Below, piece after piece: positions 24,213 through 32,801 of a stretch of DNA of 64,000 nt. The stretch is from DATFKA01 sp035268885 (GTDB lineage Bacteria; Bacteroidota; Bacteroidia; Chitinophagales; Saprospiraceae). Both the position numbers and the translations under genes were made by a program. The stretch lies in the NCBI GenBank assembly GCA_035268885.1, contig DATFKA010000008.1, positions 10,099 through 74,098 of the forward strand, in the 5' to 3' direction. The notes beneath the pieces were generated by a model. That model had not been told where the DNA came from, did not search any database, and saw only the letters and a program-made list of their open reading frames with translations. Each line of letters opens with the position of its first letter. Within the stretch, counting starts at the first letter, position 1.

Positions 24213-24230
24213 GCCCGATCCGGGCTTTTC
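24213..24230 (+). terminator. terminator after the first Skp-like gene
   Basis: GCCCG (24213-24217) and CGGGC (24221-24225) enclose ATC and are followed by TTTTC. It is a short but G/C-rich stem directly after the stop codon, preceded by A residues. Confidence 0.6.
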
Positions 24231-24328
24231 TATACACTATTTGCCTAACATACCTATCGCGAAGAAGGGGGATAAGTACATTATCTGTAGTTTATCCGCT
24301 GAAAAATTAAATTATTAAGAGAAAACTT

Positions 24329-24336
24329 TATTTTTG
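24329..24336 (+). promoter_or_regulatory. -7 promoter box for the second Skp-like gene
   Basis: TATTTTTG matches the Bacteroidota -7 consensus TAnnTTTG, 60 bases before the ATG and after a terminator. No clear TTG is present at the -33 position. Confidence 0.5.
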
Positions 24337-24395
24337 CGGCAGTTAAGGCGGTTGGTAATCAGCTATTCCGTTTTAATTGGAAAAAAATCAAACAA

Positions 24396-24902
24396 ATGAG
24401 AAAGACATTTCAAATGGGGGGGATTGTCCTCCTGCTGTTAATGGCAGCGATTAACGTTCAGGCACAAAAATTTGGATACATCAATACGGCTGAAATTTTG
24501 GCAGAAATGCCAGAAGTAAAACAGGCCGAAGTAGATATTGAAAACTTTTCTTCTGCTTTAGAGAAAAAAGGACAGGCGAAAGTACAGGAGTTGCAGCAGA
24601 AGTATGCCAAAATTCAGGAACAAATGCAAGCGGGAAACTTGTCTCCTGTCCAACAGCAGCAAGCACAGACGGATCTGCAAAAAGATCAGGAAGAGCTAGC
24701 TCAATTTGAGCAGGATATGATGGGACAGATTCAAGACAAACGCCAAAAAGCGCTACAGCCGATCTACGACAAGCTGAACAACGCAATTGAACAAGTGGCC
24801 AAAGAAAATGGATTTACTATGATCTTTGATAAAGCTGTCTTACTATACTCCGAAGATTCGGCAGATGTGAGTGCCATGGTAAAAGCTAAATTAGGCTTAT
24901 AG
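24396..24902 (+). CDS. OmpH/Skp-family periplasmic chaperone (copy 2)
   Basis: A 168-residue Skp-like protein with signal peptide (hydrophobic core about 8-20, cleavage near VQAQ at 24), mature start KFGYINTAEILAEMPEV, a Gln-rich coiled coil (50-120, with MQAGNLSPVQQQQ) and C-terminal FTMIFDKAVLLY. Same length and fold as the preceding gene but clearly diverged. It probably assists outer-membrane protein delivery, important in a cell with SusC-type barrels. One base separates its TAG from the TTG of murI, so the two are likely co-transcribed. Confidence 0.92.
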   Translation: MRKTFQMGGIVLLLLMAAINVQAQKFGYINTAEILAEMPEVKQAEVDIENFSSALEKKGQAKVQELQQKYAKIQEQMQAGNLSPVQQQQAQTDLQKDQEELAQFEQDMMGQIQDKRQKALQPIYDKLNNAIEQVAKENGFTMIFDKAVLLYSEDSADVSAMVKAKLGL

Positions 24903-24903
24903 T

Positions 24904-25710
24904 TTGCTACAGAAGCATCAACCCATTGGAATCTTTGATTCTGGCATTGGCGGCCTCACGGTCGCCAATGCCATTTTAGCCCATCTTCCCCAAGAAGAGA
25001 TTATTTATTTTGGCGATACGGCTCACTTGCCTTACGGTGATAAGTCGGCCGATGCGATCCGGTATTACTGCCTGAAGATCGCCAAATTCCTGATGGAAAA
25101 AGACTGTAAAATGATCGTGGTGGCCTGTAATTCGGCTTCCTCGGTAGGTTACGAAGTACTACTGGAATTTTTTCAGGAACAATTGCTTTTCGCCAATGTA
25201 GTCGATCCTCTGGTCGAGGTAGCCCTCTCCGTTCCTTACCAGAAAATTGGTATTATTGCCACCAAGGCCACGATCAATTCAGGGGTTTATCAAGCCAAAT
25301 TGAAACAAGAAGGCGCCCACTTAAGTGTAGCGGCCATGGCTACGCCCCTCCTGGCGCCCATGATCGAGGAGGGCTTTGTCCACAATCGCATCAGTGATGT
25401 CGTACTGGATACCTATTTAGGGAGCCCCGATTTTAAAGACATTGATGCCTTACTGTTAGCCTGTACCCATTACCCACTGATCAAACCAGATATTGAGCAG
25501 TATTTTAAGCATCGGGTTAAAGTTTATGATAGCGGTGCCCTGGTCGCCCGTCAGGTCGCTCAACAACTCCAGGCGCACCATTTACTCAATGAACAAAGTA
25601 CTCCCCCCCAGCACAAATTCTATATTTCTGACTATACGCGGTCTTTTGAAGAAACCGCTCGCCGCTTTTATACCCACCGCATAGATTTAGAGTATTGTAA
25701 TATTTGGTAG
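24904..25710 (+). CDS. murI: glutamate racemase
   Basis: A 268-residue cytoplasmic enzyme converting L- to D-glutamate for peptidoglycan. FDSGIGGLTV (11-20) contains the first catalytic region, VVACNSASSVG carries the first catalytic Cys (about 74) and LLACTHYPL the second (about 186). The start is a TTG (24904) because no in-frame ATG precedes the conserved N-terminus. It lies 1 base after the second Skp gene; pairing with envelope chaperones is common in this phylum. Confidence 0.95.
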   Translation: MLQKHQPIGIFDSGIGGLTVANAILAHLPQEEIIYFGDTAHLPYGDKSADAIRYYCLKIAKFLMEKDCKMIVVACNSASSVGYEVLLEFFQEQLLFANVVDPLVEVALSVPYQKIGIIATKATINSGVYQAKLKQEGAHLSVAAMATPLLAPMIEEGFVHNRISDVVLDTYLGSPDFKDIDALLLACTHYPLIKPDIEQYFKHRVKVYDSGALVARQVAQQLQAHHLLNEQSTPPQHKFYISDYTRSFEETARRFYTHRIDLEYCNIW

Positions 25711-25818
25711 ATTTCTTATCTTGAGACGGTAACTACAATAATCCTGCCGACATATCTACATTTCATCAGGTACCCCCTGGTGCTTAGCCCCCAGTATTTA
25801 ATCGCATCAATTCTCGTT

Positions 25819-27270
25819 ATGACACCTGATAAGTACATTAAAAATTACGTGGCAGGTAAACTGGCTCCCTCCAATAATGGCGCCTACCTGGAGACGAAAA
25901 ACCCTTCTACCAAAGCCGTCTATGCGCAGTATCCCGATACGCAGGTTCAGGATATTACCTATGCCATTGAATCGGGGAACCGCGCCTGTCAGACCTGGCG
26001 GAATCTCGAGGTGGAAAAGCGCTACCGCTTACTGATGCGCCTGGCTGATATTATCGAGCAGGAAAATAAGGTTTTTGCGAAGGCGGAATCTACGGATACG
26101 GGCAAGCCCTACGCCATGGCGCTTAGCCAGGATATTCCACAAGCCTACAGCTGCCTGCGTTTCTATGCGACTTCGCTACCGCATTATGCCGAGCAATCCT
26201 TTTATCAGCCAACCGCTGCGGTGCATTACACGATTCGTCAGCCACTGGGACTGGTAGCTTGCTTTTCCCATTGGAGTTTTCCACTACTTAGTCTGGTGCA
26301 AACGGTGGTGCCCGCCTTGACAGCTGGCAACTGCGTAATTGCCCTTACGGATGGTCGGGCGCCCATGACGGCCTACCTACTGGCTAAATCTTGTATTGCG
26401 GCAGGTATTCCTCCCGGGGTGATTAATATCCTGCATGGCAATACGCCCGATCTGGCCAGCGCTTTATTTGAATCTCCTGTGGTTAAGGCGACGGCGTACG
26501 CAGGAGATGCTGATCTGGGCAGGCAACTTATCCAAAAGTTTTCTGATCCATTTCGTCGTTCGGGTTTCTTGCTGGGCGCAAAAAATGTATCCATCGTTTT
26601 TTCAGACTGCAATTTCCATAAAATGATCGTGGAGACCCTGCGATCTTGTTTTTCCAATAATGGCCAGCATCCCTATAGCACTTCCCGAATACTGGTGGAA
26701 CGGCCGATTTATGATAAATTCAAAGAAGAGCTGGTCAAACGTACTCAATTCTTAAAGGTGGGCGATACGATGTCGACGGTTACGGATCTGGGGGCTATTA
26801 TTTCACAGGAGCGCCTGGAGCGATTGCTGGGATATATTGCGCTGGCGGAGACCGAAGAGGCGGTAGTACTCTGTGGTGGTAAATCAATAGAGAAAAATGG
26901 AGAAGAGGGGCAGGGCTATTTTTTCCGCCCTGCGATCATTGAAGGCCTGGCCGCTTCCTCCCGCTTAAATCAGGAAGATATGTATGGGCCCATCGTGACC
27001 ATTCAGTCTTTTGATACAGATGATGAGGCCATTCAATTGGCGAACGCCACACAGTTGGGCAGAGCAGCGAGCTTGTGGACCCAAAATGCAGCTCGGGCGA
27101 ACCGGGTGGCGCAGCGCATAGATGCCAGCCTGATCTGGATTAACGGTTGGATGCTGAATGAGGACCGGGTGTCTTTTGTGCCTTTCGGCAAAACCGGAAC
27201 CTTGCCATTGGGAGGGATGGCTACCCTGCAATTTTTCACACAAGAAAAAATCATAGGGCAGCCCTTATAA
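25819..27270 (+). CDS. aldehyde dehydrogenase family protein lacking catalytic residues (probable pseudoenzyme)
   Basis: A 483-residue protein (start MTPDKYIKNYVAGK) that aligns along the whole ALDH fold. All key residues are replaced. The oxyanion-hole Asn of WNFP is Ser (HWSFP, about 153). The cofactor Lys of the LKPSE segment is Leu (VIALTDGRAP). The general-base Glu of LELGGK is Leu (FLLGAK, about 251). The nucleophilic Cys of NQGQxC is Pro (NNGQHPYSTSR, about 285). The frame is intact with good conservation elsewhere (DTGKP, GMATLQFFT), so it is unlikely to be a decaying gene. A binding or regulatory role is inferred. It converges on dapD with a 10-base gap. Confidence 0.85.
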   Translation: MTPDKYIKNYVAGKLAPSNNGAYLETKNPSTKAVYAQYPDTQVQDITYAIESGNRACQTWRNLEVEKRYRLLMRLADIIEQENKVFAKAESTDTGKPYAMALSQDIPQAYSCLRFYATSLPHYAEQSFYQPTAAVHYTIRQPLGLVACFSHWSFPLLSLVQTVVPALTAGNCVIALTDGRAPMTAYLLAKSCIAAGIPPGVINILHGNTPDLASALFESPVVKATAYAGDADLGRQLIQKFSDPFRRSGFLLGAKNVSIVFSDCNFHKMIVETLRSCFSNNGQHPYSTSRILVERPIYDKFKEELVKRTQFLKVGDTMSTVTDLGAIISQERLERLLGYIALAETEEAVVLCGGKSIEKNGEEGQGYFFRPAIIEGLAASSRLNQEDMYGPIVTIQSFDTDDEAIQLANATQLGRAASLWTQNAARANRVAQRIDASLIWINGWMLNEDRVSFVPFGKTGTLPLGGMATLQFFTQEKIIGQPL

Positions 27271-27280
27271 TTGGAGTGAT

Positions 27281-28096
27281 TTAAACGGCTACATCGTATT
27301 CCCTAAGCGCCTCGTTTAGCGACACTTTTTTATCAGTGCTTTCTTTTCGCTTACCAATAATCAGTGCGCAGGCGACATTGTACTCGCCAGCCGGAAACTG
27401 CTTGGTATAAGAGCCCGGAATGACGACGGATCGTGGGGGAACTTCACCGCGGTAAGTCACCGGTTCATTACCCGTTACGTCAATAATACGCGTGCTTTTG
27501 GTCAGTACGACGTTAGCGCCCAGGACGGCTTCTTTTCCAACCCGTACGCCCTCCACGATGATAGAGCGGGAACCAATAAAGGCATTATCTTCTATGATGG
27601 TTGGGGTGGCCTGTAGGGGCTCTAATACCCCACCGATACCGACACCGCCACTGAGGTGCACATGGCGACCGATTTGTGCGCAGGAGCCTACCGTTGCCCA
27701 GGTATCGACCATTGTTCCGGCGCCTACCCAGGCCCCGATATTTACGTAGCTGGGCATCATAATAACCCCTTTCTCCAGAAAAGAACCGTGTCGTGCAATG
27801 GCATGTGGTACCACCCGCACTCCTTTGGCTGCGTAGTCTTTTTTCAGGGGAATTTTATCGTGGAATTCAAATGGGCCGACTTCGATGGTCTTCATTTGCT
27901 GAATGGGGAAATACAGGACAACGCCTTTTTTTACCCAATCGTTAACCTGCCAGCCCTTCTCGCTGGGTTCAGCTACCCTCAGGATGCCTTGATCCAGTTG
28001 ATTGATCAGTTCCCGGATGGCTGATTGGGTTTTGTCTTCTTTTAGTAGAGAGCGGTCCTCCCAGGCCGCCTCAATCATTTGCTTGAGTTCGTTCAT
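27281..28096 (-). CDS. dapD: 2,3,4,5-tetrahydropyridine-2,6-dicarboxylate N-succinyltransferase
   Basis: A 271-residue left-handed beta-helix acyltransferase of standard DapD length. The hexapeptide-repeat region (about 95-235) includes VMMPSYVNIGAWVGAGTMVD and GSCAQIGRHVHLSGGVGIGG, with the conserved Asp of MVDTW; the C-terminus has NVACALIIGKR. It makes N-succinyl-2-amino-6-oxopimelate in the succinylase branch of lysine and diaminopimelate synthesis. Transcribed from the minus strand, convergent with the ALDH-like gene. Confidence 0.95.
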   Translation of the reverse strand: MNELKQMIEAAWEDRSLLKEDKTQSAIRELINQLDQGILRVAEPSEKGWQVNDWVKKGVVLYFPIQQMKTIEVGPFEFHDKIPLKKDYAAKGVRVVPHAIARHGSFLEKGVIMMPSYVNIGAWVGAGTMVDTWATVGSCAQIGRHVHLSGGVGIGGVLEPLQATPTIIEDNAFIGSRSIIVEGVRVGKEAVLGANVVLTKSTRIIDVTGNEPVTYRGEVPPRSVVIPGSYTKQFPAGEYNVACALIIGKRKESTDKKVSLNEALREYDVAV

Positions 28097-28137
28097 TGTT
28101 TTGTGTTTGAAATTCCTGCGAAAATATTCTTTCTGGG

Positions 28138-29115
28138 CTATTTAACCAAATGCCGATACAAAAGTTGGGCAGCAGCGAGGTCTTCTAGAGCGTGGCCTAC
28201 CGATTTGAACAGGGTAATCTCCTGAGGGGTATCCCGCCCATTACGTTGTCGACGGCATAATTGAAAGAGATCCGCCTGGATATCCGAGAGATCGAGTACC
28301 GCTTTTTGAATGGGGATGTAAAGGTCTCCACTCTCTTTAGGAGCGCCTTCCAGGGTGTCTACGTAGACCTTAGACCGCTGGATAGCCTCGTCATCCGCCT
28401 CGCGCATATCGGGCTTGTAGGAACCCACCAGATCAAGGTGTTGTCCGGGGACCAGCCATTCCCCGAAGAGTATAGGCTTGTAAGCCAGCGTGGCGGTCGA
28501 GAGGATGTCTGCTTTGGAAGCCACGGTGGCACAGTCGCGCACGGCACTGATCTGAATATCTAATTCCTGGCGGAGCCTTGCGGCCAGGGCTTTTGCTTTT
28601 TCGTATCGTCTTCCCCAAATCCATACTTCTTCAATCGGGCGTAGGGTACGATGCGCTTTAATGAGTTCCGGGGCCAGAGCTCCCGTGCCCAGCATCAGCA
28701 GGCGGCGACTATCGGGCCGAGCCAGGTAATCGGCGGCCAGCGCGGAAGCTGCTGCTGTCCTTTTTTTGGTTAGCGTGCGCGCATCGCATTGCAAGAGTAG
28801 CGCTCCGGTGATGGCGTTGAACAGCAGATAAGTACCGTGAATAGCGGGCAGTTTAAACTGCCGGTTGCCGGGAGATACGATCACCGTTTTCAGCCCTAGC
28901 ATATTGCCAGCCTGCCAGGCGGGCATCAAAAGAAGGGTGGAATCCTGATCCGATTTTGGGTTTTTGAAATCGTGGTGATGGCGCATGGGTACCGTATAGT
29001 CTTCTTTAAAACCTTTGCGCAGCGCTTCGATTAAAGCGGGATAAGCCAGTGCTTCCTCTATGTCCCGCTCATTGGGTTGTAGCATATTGGGAGCAAAAGA
29101 TGGTTTTTTAGCCAT
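28138..29115 (-). CDS. ornithine cyclodeaminase/mu-crystallin family protein
   Basis: A 325-residue NAD(P)-binding protein. The conserved MRHHHDF and LLLMPAWQ segments near 43-85 form the substrate pocket, ARTLTKKRTAAASALAADYL follows, and the Rossmann motif LGTGALAPE is near 141-149, with VGSYKPDMREAD holding the conserved Asp. Members include ornithine cyclodeaminase, alanine dehydrogenase and imino-acid (Pip2C/Pyr2C) reductases; the reaction cannot be fixed by reading. It lies 41 bases upstream of dapD on the same strand. Confidence 0.88.
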   Translation of the reverse strand: MAKKPSFAPNMLQPNERDIEEALAYPALIEALRKGFKEDYTVPMRHHHDFKNPKSDQDSTLLLMPAWQAGNMLGLKTVIVSPGNRQFKLPAIHGTYLLFNAITGALLLQCDARTLTKKRTAAASALAADYLARPDSRRLLMLGTGALAPELIKAHRTLRPIEEVWIWGRRYEKAKALAARLRQELDIQISAVRDCATVASKADILSTATLAYKPILFGEWLVPGQHLDLVGSYKPDMREADDEAIQRSKVYVDTLEGAPKESGDLYIPIQKAVLDLSDIQADLFQLCRRQRNGRDTPQEITLFKSVGHALEDLAAAQLLYRHLVK

Positions 29116-29144
29116 ACAAAACTATTTAGAATAAAGTCTACTTA

Positions 29145-30572
29145 CTAGAGTTCCAGGCGAGCGATTCTCAATTTGCCACGGTGCTCACTGGGCACCAGCA
29201 TTTTGGTTGGAGAGATCTGCAGGGCATCCCGGAATCGCAAACGAAGATTCTGGTTGTCGGTACTCAGAATACTATTTCGATTAAAGGCACCGGTGCCCGC
29301 CAGTATGTACTCGCTAACGGTATTTTCCAGTTTGATCTCATCATTAAAGATGAGCCGGAGGTTTCTGGGGTTTTTAAATAAGAAATAAGAAGAATAAACG
29401 CCTCCGTCATCCTGTGAAAACTGCTTTTTATGCATGATTGTTTGCCAATCGATGGTACCTTGAGGGCTTACCGAAAGGGCAAAAACATCATTAAAATAAA
29501 AGTCCGTTACATTGCGGGTGAAGCCACTATAGTAGCCCCGTCCGGCATTAGCCATTCGTCGGTAGTAATTTTTGTTTTCTTCTCCGATGATGACCATCCC
29601 ACCGTCTCTACGCAATACCACATCCTGAATGACGACCTCTTCCAGGCCCCGGTTTTTCCGGAGTTCTTTACCAACCAGACTTTCTACGATATTTTCTCGA
29701 AAGGGATGAAAAGTGAGTTGCTCGTCTTTGAGGGAGGAATCGAGGTGTAGAGAAAAGAAGCCTTCGGCGCGCAAGGGGTTTTTTTCATAATAAAACCCTC
29801 CGGCTACCAATTGCTGATTAACATTATCGTAGTTGAAGGCCAGGTCAAAGGTGAAATATTCGCCAATCGAGACAATATGCCGTAAGATTCCGGTACTACC
29901 CGGTCCGTACTTAAAGACTTCATAGTTATAATCGTCTTTTTTGACGCGGTAATTGGCTTTCTCGATGACCACGTACATATCGCCCGCATTGCTGACGGCC
30001 ATGTGTAGGGCATCTTCTGAATACCGAAACTCCTGAGGTTCGAAGCGGTATTCCCAGACTTTCTCCATTTTTTCATTATCGAATAAAATGGCGTGGATTT
30101 CTTTTTGTCGATCTACGTTGTAGAGTAAAATTTTATTGCGATCTTCGGAGCGCAAAATTTCCATATCAGGCGACTGGAAAGTATTGTCTATGACGCTGAT
30201 TAAAACCGAATCTTTTAAAGCAGCTTTGGCATTATACCGATAGGCCCGGACATGGAAATCTCCTCGGTCCCGGTGCTGATAGAAGAGGGTGAAGCTATCG
30301 CGGATTGAGTTGATCCCGATTACTTCGGGGGATCTTTTGAGTAATTCAATCTCTTTGGTCCAACTACTGCGCATGTTTTCGTCGAAAGCCTGGACTTCAA
30401 AGCTTACGCTTTTGTCCCGAAATAGTAAGACTTGTTCTCCAAATTCGCCAATGATCTCGTAGGAGATATCAGAGCGCAGCGGTAATTCGTCAGAAACCAT
30501 GATCCGTTGGGCAATCAGCGTAACCTGAGCGCAGAGAAAAAAAAGGCAGATGGAAAAGGAAAGTCTTGACAT
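29145..30572 (-). CDS. exported protein of unknown function, probably beta-propeller-like
   Basis: A 475-residue protein with signal peptide MSRLSFSICLFFLCAQVTLI (cleavage near IAQ, residue 22). The rest is a succession of beta-rich segments with recurrent patterns of hydrophobic strands and short polar turns, suggesting a six- or seven-bladed propeller, but no recognised motif repeats clearly. No sorting domain or lipobox is present. It is followed 29 bases downstream by the cyclodeaminase-family gene. I do not recognise the family. Confidence 0.7.
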   Translation of the reverse strand: MSRLSFSICLFFLCAQVTLIAQRIMVSDELPLRSDISYEIIGEFGEQVLLFRDKSVSFEVQAFDENMRSSWTKEIELLKRSPEVIGINSIRDSFTLFYQHRDRGDFHVRAYRYNAKAALKDSVLISVIDNTFQSPDMEILRSEDRNKILLYNVDRQKEIHAILFDNEKMEKVWEYRFEPQEFRYSEDALHMAVSNAGDMYVVIEKANYRVKKDDYNYEVFKYGPGSTGILRHIVSIGEYFTFDLAFNYDNVNQQLVAGGFYYEKNPLRAEGFFSLHLDSSLKDEQLTFHPFRENIVESLVGKELRKNRGLEEVVIQDVVLRRDGGMVIIGEENKNYYRRMANAGRGYYSGFTRNVTDFYFNDVFALSVSPQGTIDWQTIMHKKQFSQDDGGVYSSYFLFKNPRNLRLIFNDEIKLENTVSEYILAGTGAFNRNSILSTDNQNLRLRFRDALQISPTKMLVPSEHRGKLRIARLEL

Positions 30573-30664
30573 AGTATTTTTTTAACTAACGTTCTAAACG
30601 TAAAACAGCCTGGTTTATTTAAAAATAAGAAAACCAGCGAATTGTTGCCAGCGTCAGCCGGCTT

Positions 30665-30696
30665 TTGTAGCCTTTACGACGGATTCTTTATATTTG
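30665..30696 (+). promoter_or_regulatory. promoter of trmB
   Basis: TTG at 30665-30667, a 21-base spacer and TATATTTG at 30689-30696 match the Bacteroidota promoter consensus, 42 bases before the trmB ATG. Confidence 0.65.
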
Positions 30697-30737
30697 CGTT
30701 CATTATATTAATTAGCTTCTAAGTCGTTAAACAAAGA

Positions 30738-31424
30738 ATGAGTAAGCGAAACAAGTTGCAAAAATTTGCAGAGATCCTGGCTTATCCACACGTAATTGAA
30801 AATTTTGATCCCCAAAATCCTCGCTTGCTGGGCGAGCACGGTCAGGAAGTCCAACGTAAAGGGAAGTGGGGGAAGGCCCAGTTTGGAAATGATTTACCCA
30901 TCACGGTAGAGCTGGCTTGTGGTCGGGGAGAGTATACGGTAGCCATGGCCCGGCAGCATCCGGCACGTAACTTTATTGGGGTGGATATCAAAGGAGCTCG
31001 AATATGGAAGGGGGCTACCATCGCTTTGGAAGAGCAATTACAAAATGTCGCTTTTTTGCGCACACGTATCGAACAGATTGATCTTTTTTTTGCGGAAGCA
31101 GAGATAGACGAAATATGGATCACCTTCCCTGATCCTTTCCCCTCCAAGAAAAACCGACGCTTGACTTCTCCACGCTTTATCGAACGATACCGACGCGTAT
31201 TAAAACCGAGAGGCGTACTCAATTTTAAAACTGATGCCACGGATTTATTCGACTACTCGGTCGAAGTGCTGGAAGCAGACCCTAAGGTCGAAATTCGATA
31301 CCTAAGTAAGGATATCTACGCGGCTCCCCTGTATATGCCAGAATTAGAGATCAAAACCTACTACGAGCGGATGCATTTGGAGAACCAAAAAAAGATAAAG
31401 TTTTTGCAGTGCACCATTCATTAA
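30738..31424 (+). CDS. trmB: tRNA (guanosine(46)-N7)-methyltransferase
   Basis: A 228-residue class I SAM methyltransferase. The SAM loop VELACGRGEYTVA (about 53-65), IGVDIKGARIWKG (78-90) and the TrmB hallmark ITFPDPFPSKKNRRLTSPRF (about 129-148) are clear, with KTDATDLFDYS later. It methylates G46 in the tRNA variable loop. Transcribed alone, from a well-formed promoter. Confidence 0.96.
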   Translation: MSKRNKLQKFAEILAYPHVIENFDPQNPRLLGEHGQEVQRKGKWGKAQFGNDLPITVELACGRGEYTVAMARQHPARNFIGVDIKGARIWKGATIALEEQLQNVAFLRTRIEQIDLFFAEAEIDEIWITFPDPFPSKKNRRLTSPRFIERYRRVLKPRGVLNFKTDATDLFDYSVEVLEADPKVEIRYLSKDIYAAPLYMPELEIKTYYERMHLENQKKIKFLQCTIH

Positions 31425-31613
31425 AGGTACAAAGTGAATCCATTTGGTCAAAAAAACAGTTACATCACTTTTCATTCCCCGGTACCTCCTTATCTAAGGG
31501 ATTAGCGTTTGCTTCTGCCAGTGGCAGAAAGAGCCTGGTATCAGGGGGATGACAGAATTTCAGGTAGATTCTAAAAGTGTAAGTAACCAAATGAAATCAT
31601 TTTGAACCTCATT

Positions 31614-31651
31614 AAAAAAGTCGCTTTGGAGCAATCCAAAGCGACTTTTTT
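31614..31651. terminator. bidirectional terminator between trmB and the OmpA lipoprotein gene
   Basis: Perfect 17-bp inverted repeat: AAAAAAGTCGCTTTGGA (31614-31630), loop GCAA, TCCAAAGCGACTTTTTT (31635-31651). A and T runs at the ends make it functional for both converging transcripts. The remainder of the 31425-31613 gap holds only a small palindrome TTCTGCC-AGT-GGCAGAA (31513-31529). Confidence 0.9.
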
Positions 31652-31673
31652 ATTACTGGGTAGTAACAGAATA

Positions 31674-32426
31674 TTAGTTATTATTAATAACTCCTTTTAG
31701 GTCTGGATCAGCCAGAATCTCTGTTCTTCTGTTCGCAGATTTATCGTCTGCATCAGCTGGCATGGTGTCACCACGACCAACGGCAGCTACCTGAGATGGG
31801 TCTACACCGTTTTTAACCAGTTCACGGACAACGGCCAGGGCACGCTTAGTAGACAACTCCCAGTTGTCAGCGTATGGGGCAGTCGATAGTACACCATCAG
31901 AATCGGTGTGACCTTCTACCAGAATCTTCAGGTCTGGGTTAGACTTCAGTGTTTCAGCTAATTCAGCCAGAGCACTTCTTTCGTCGCTGCTCAAGCCGTA
32001 AGATCCACTGCGGTACATTACACCAGGATCCGTTACTACATAAAGACGGCCGTCACCTTCTTTCAAAGTTAGACCACTATCTTTATAAGTACCAAAGATA
32101 CCTTCGATTTCAGCTTTTACCTGATCCAACTCTTCCTGGGTCATTTCCAGTTTAGATTCTACTTGAGCCATTTGTGACTTGGTAGCATCCAGGTCAGAAC
32201 GGATATCAGAGATTTCTCCATTCAGTCTTTCTTTTTCAGACTCTAAAGTTGAGTTTAACTCAGCATTAGCTTCTTCCAAATCCTGAACTTTTGATTGGGT
32301 TTCCGCCAGAGCAGCATCAGTTGCTTCTTTTGCGGCAGTTAACTCGTCGTATTTCTTTTTAGAAACACAAGATTGTAGTGCGCTCAATGCGAATACTACT
32401 ACAAGGAAATTAAGAATTAAACGCAT
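31674..32426 (-). CDS. OmpA-Pal-like lipoprotein with coiled coil
   Basis: A 250-residue lipoprotein: signal MRLILNFLVVVFALSALQSC with lipobox Cys20, a long coiled coil (about 22-105) rich in Glu, Lys and Ala, then an OmpA peptidoglycan-binding domain with ILVEGHTDSDGV (about 167-178), NWELSTKRALAVVREL (188-203) and ANRRTEILADP (231-241). The conserved Asp and Arg for diaminopimelate binding are present. It probably tethers the outer membrane to the wall, with the coiled coil as spacer, as in abundant Bacteroidota Pal/OmpA-like lipoproteins. Confidence 0.92.
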   Translation of the reverse strand: MRLILNFLVVVFALSALQSCVSKKKYDELTAAKEATDAALAETQSKVQDLEEANAELNSTLESEKERLNGEISDIRSDLDATKSQMAQVESKLEMTQEELDQVKAEIEGIFGTYKDSGLTLKEGDGRLYVVTDPGVMYRSGSYGLSSDERSALAELAETLKSNPDLKILVEGHTDSDGVLSTAPYADNWELSTKRALAVVRELVKNGVDPSQVAAVGRGDTMPADADDKSANRRTEILADPDLKGVINNN

Positions 32427-32560
32427 ATCCTTTTTTGTTTAAGTGATTGAATTATATCGTTTTGATTGATTCTTCGGTGACTTTAGTCTGACAAAATATC
32501 CTATAATATAAGGCTTATTTAAAGTCTTACTGCAAAACAATAGATATTTTTTGAATAAAA

Positions 32561-32568
32561 CAAAGATA
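32561..32568 (-). promoter_or_regulatory. -7 promoter box for the OmpA lipoprotein gene
   Basis: Read on the minus strand this is TATCTTTG, the commonest form of the Bacteroidota -7 element. The -33 region is A/T-rich but lacks TTG. Confidence 0.45.
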
Positions 32569-32679
32569 ATCTTAATTTTATTATGTTTCTGCTGGCAGCC
32601 AAGAACTTTATTTTTTAGCTTAATCTGTGCGCTAAGACACTTCAATTACGCGCTATTTTTTCAATCGAAATAAAAAAGC

Positions 32680-32687
32680 TAATTTTG
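32680..32687 (+). promoter_or_regulatory. -7 promoter box for the alpha/beta hydrolase gene
   Basis: TAATTTTG fits TAnnTTTG and is followed by CGCAG. It lies 114 bases before the ATG; a TTTTTT run rather than TTG occupies the -33 region. Confidence 0.4.
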
Positions 32688-32801
32688 CGCAGCTCTTTGT
32701 AGAAAGTACGATTTGCAATATTGTTCGGTTTATGCCCCGACCAATATCATCGAATAAGCCCTACAAAGTATGACTACCATAACTTTTAGTAAAACCAGCA
32801 T

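Larger units (their letters stand above)
32427..32801. other. A/T-rich divergent intergenic region with candidate promoter boxes
   Basis: No gene is seen. On the minus strand TATCTTTG (32568-32561) is a perfect -7 box for the OmpA lipoprotein gene, giving a leader of about 125 bases. On the plus strand TAATTTTG (32680-32687) is a perfect -7 box for the alpha/beta hydrolase gene. Neither has an obvious TTG at -33. Confidence 0.5.
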
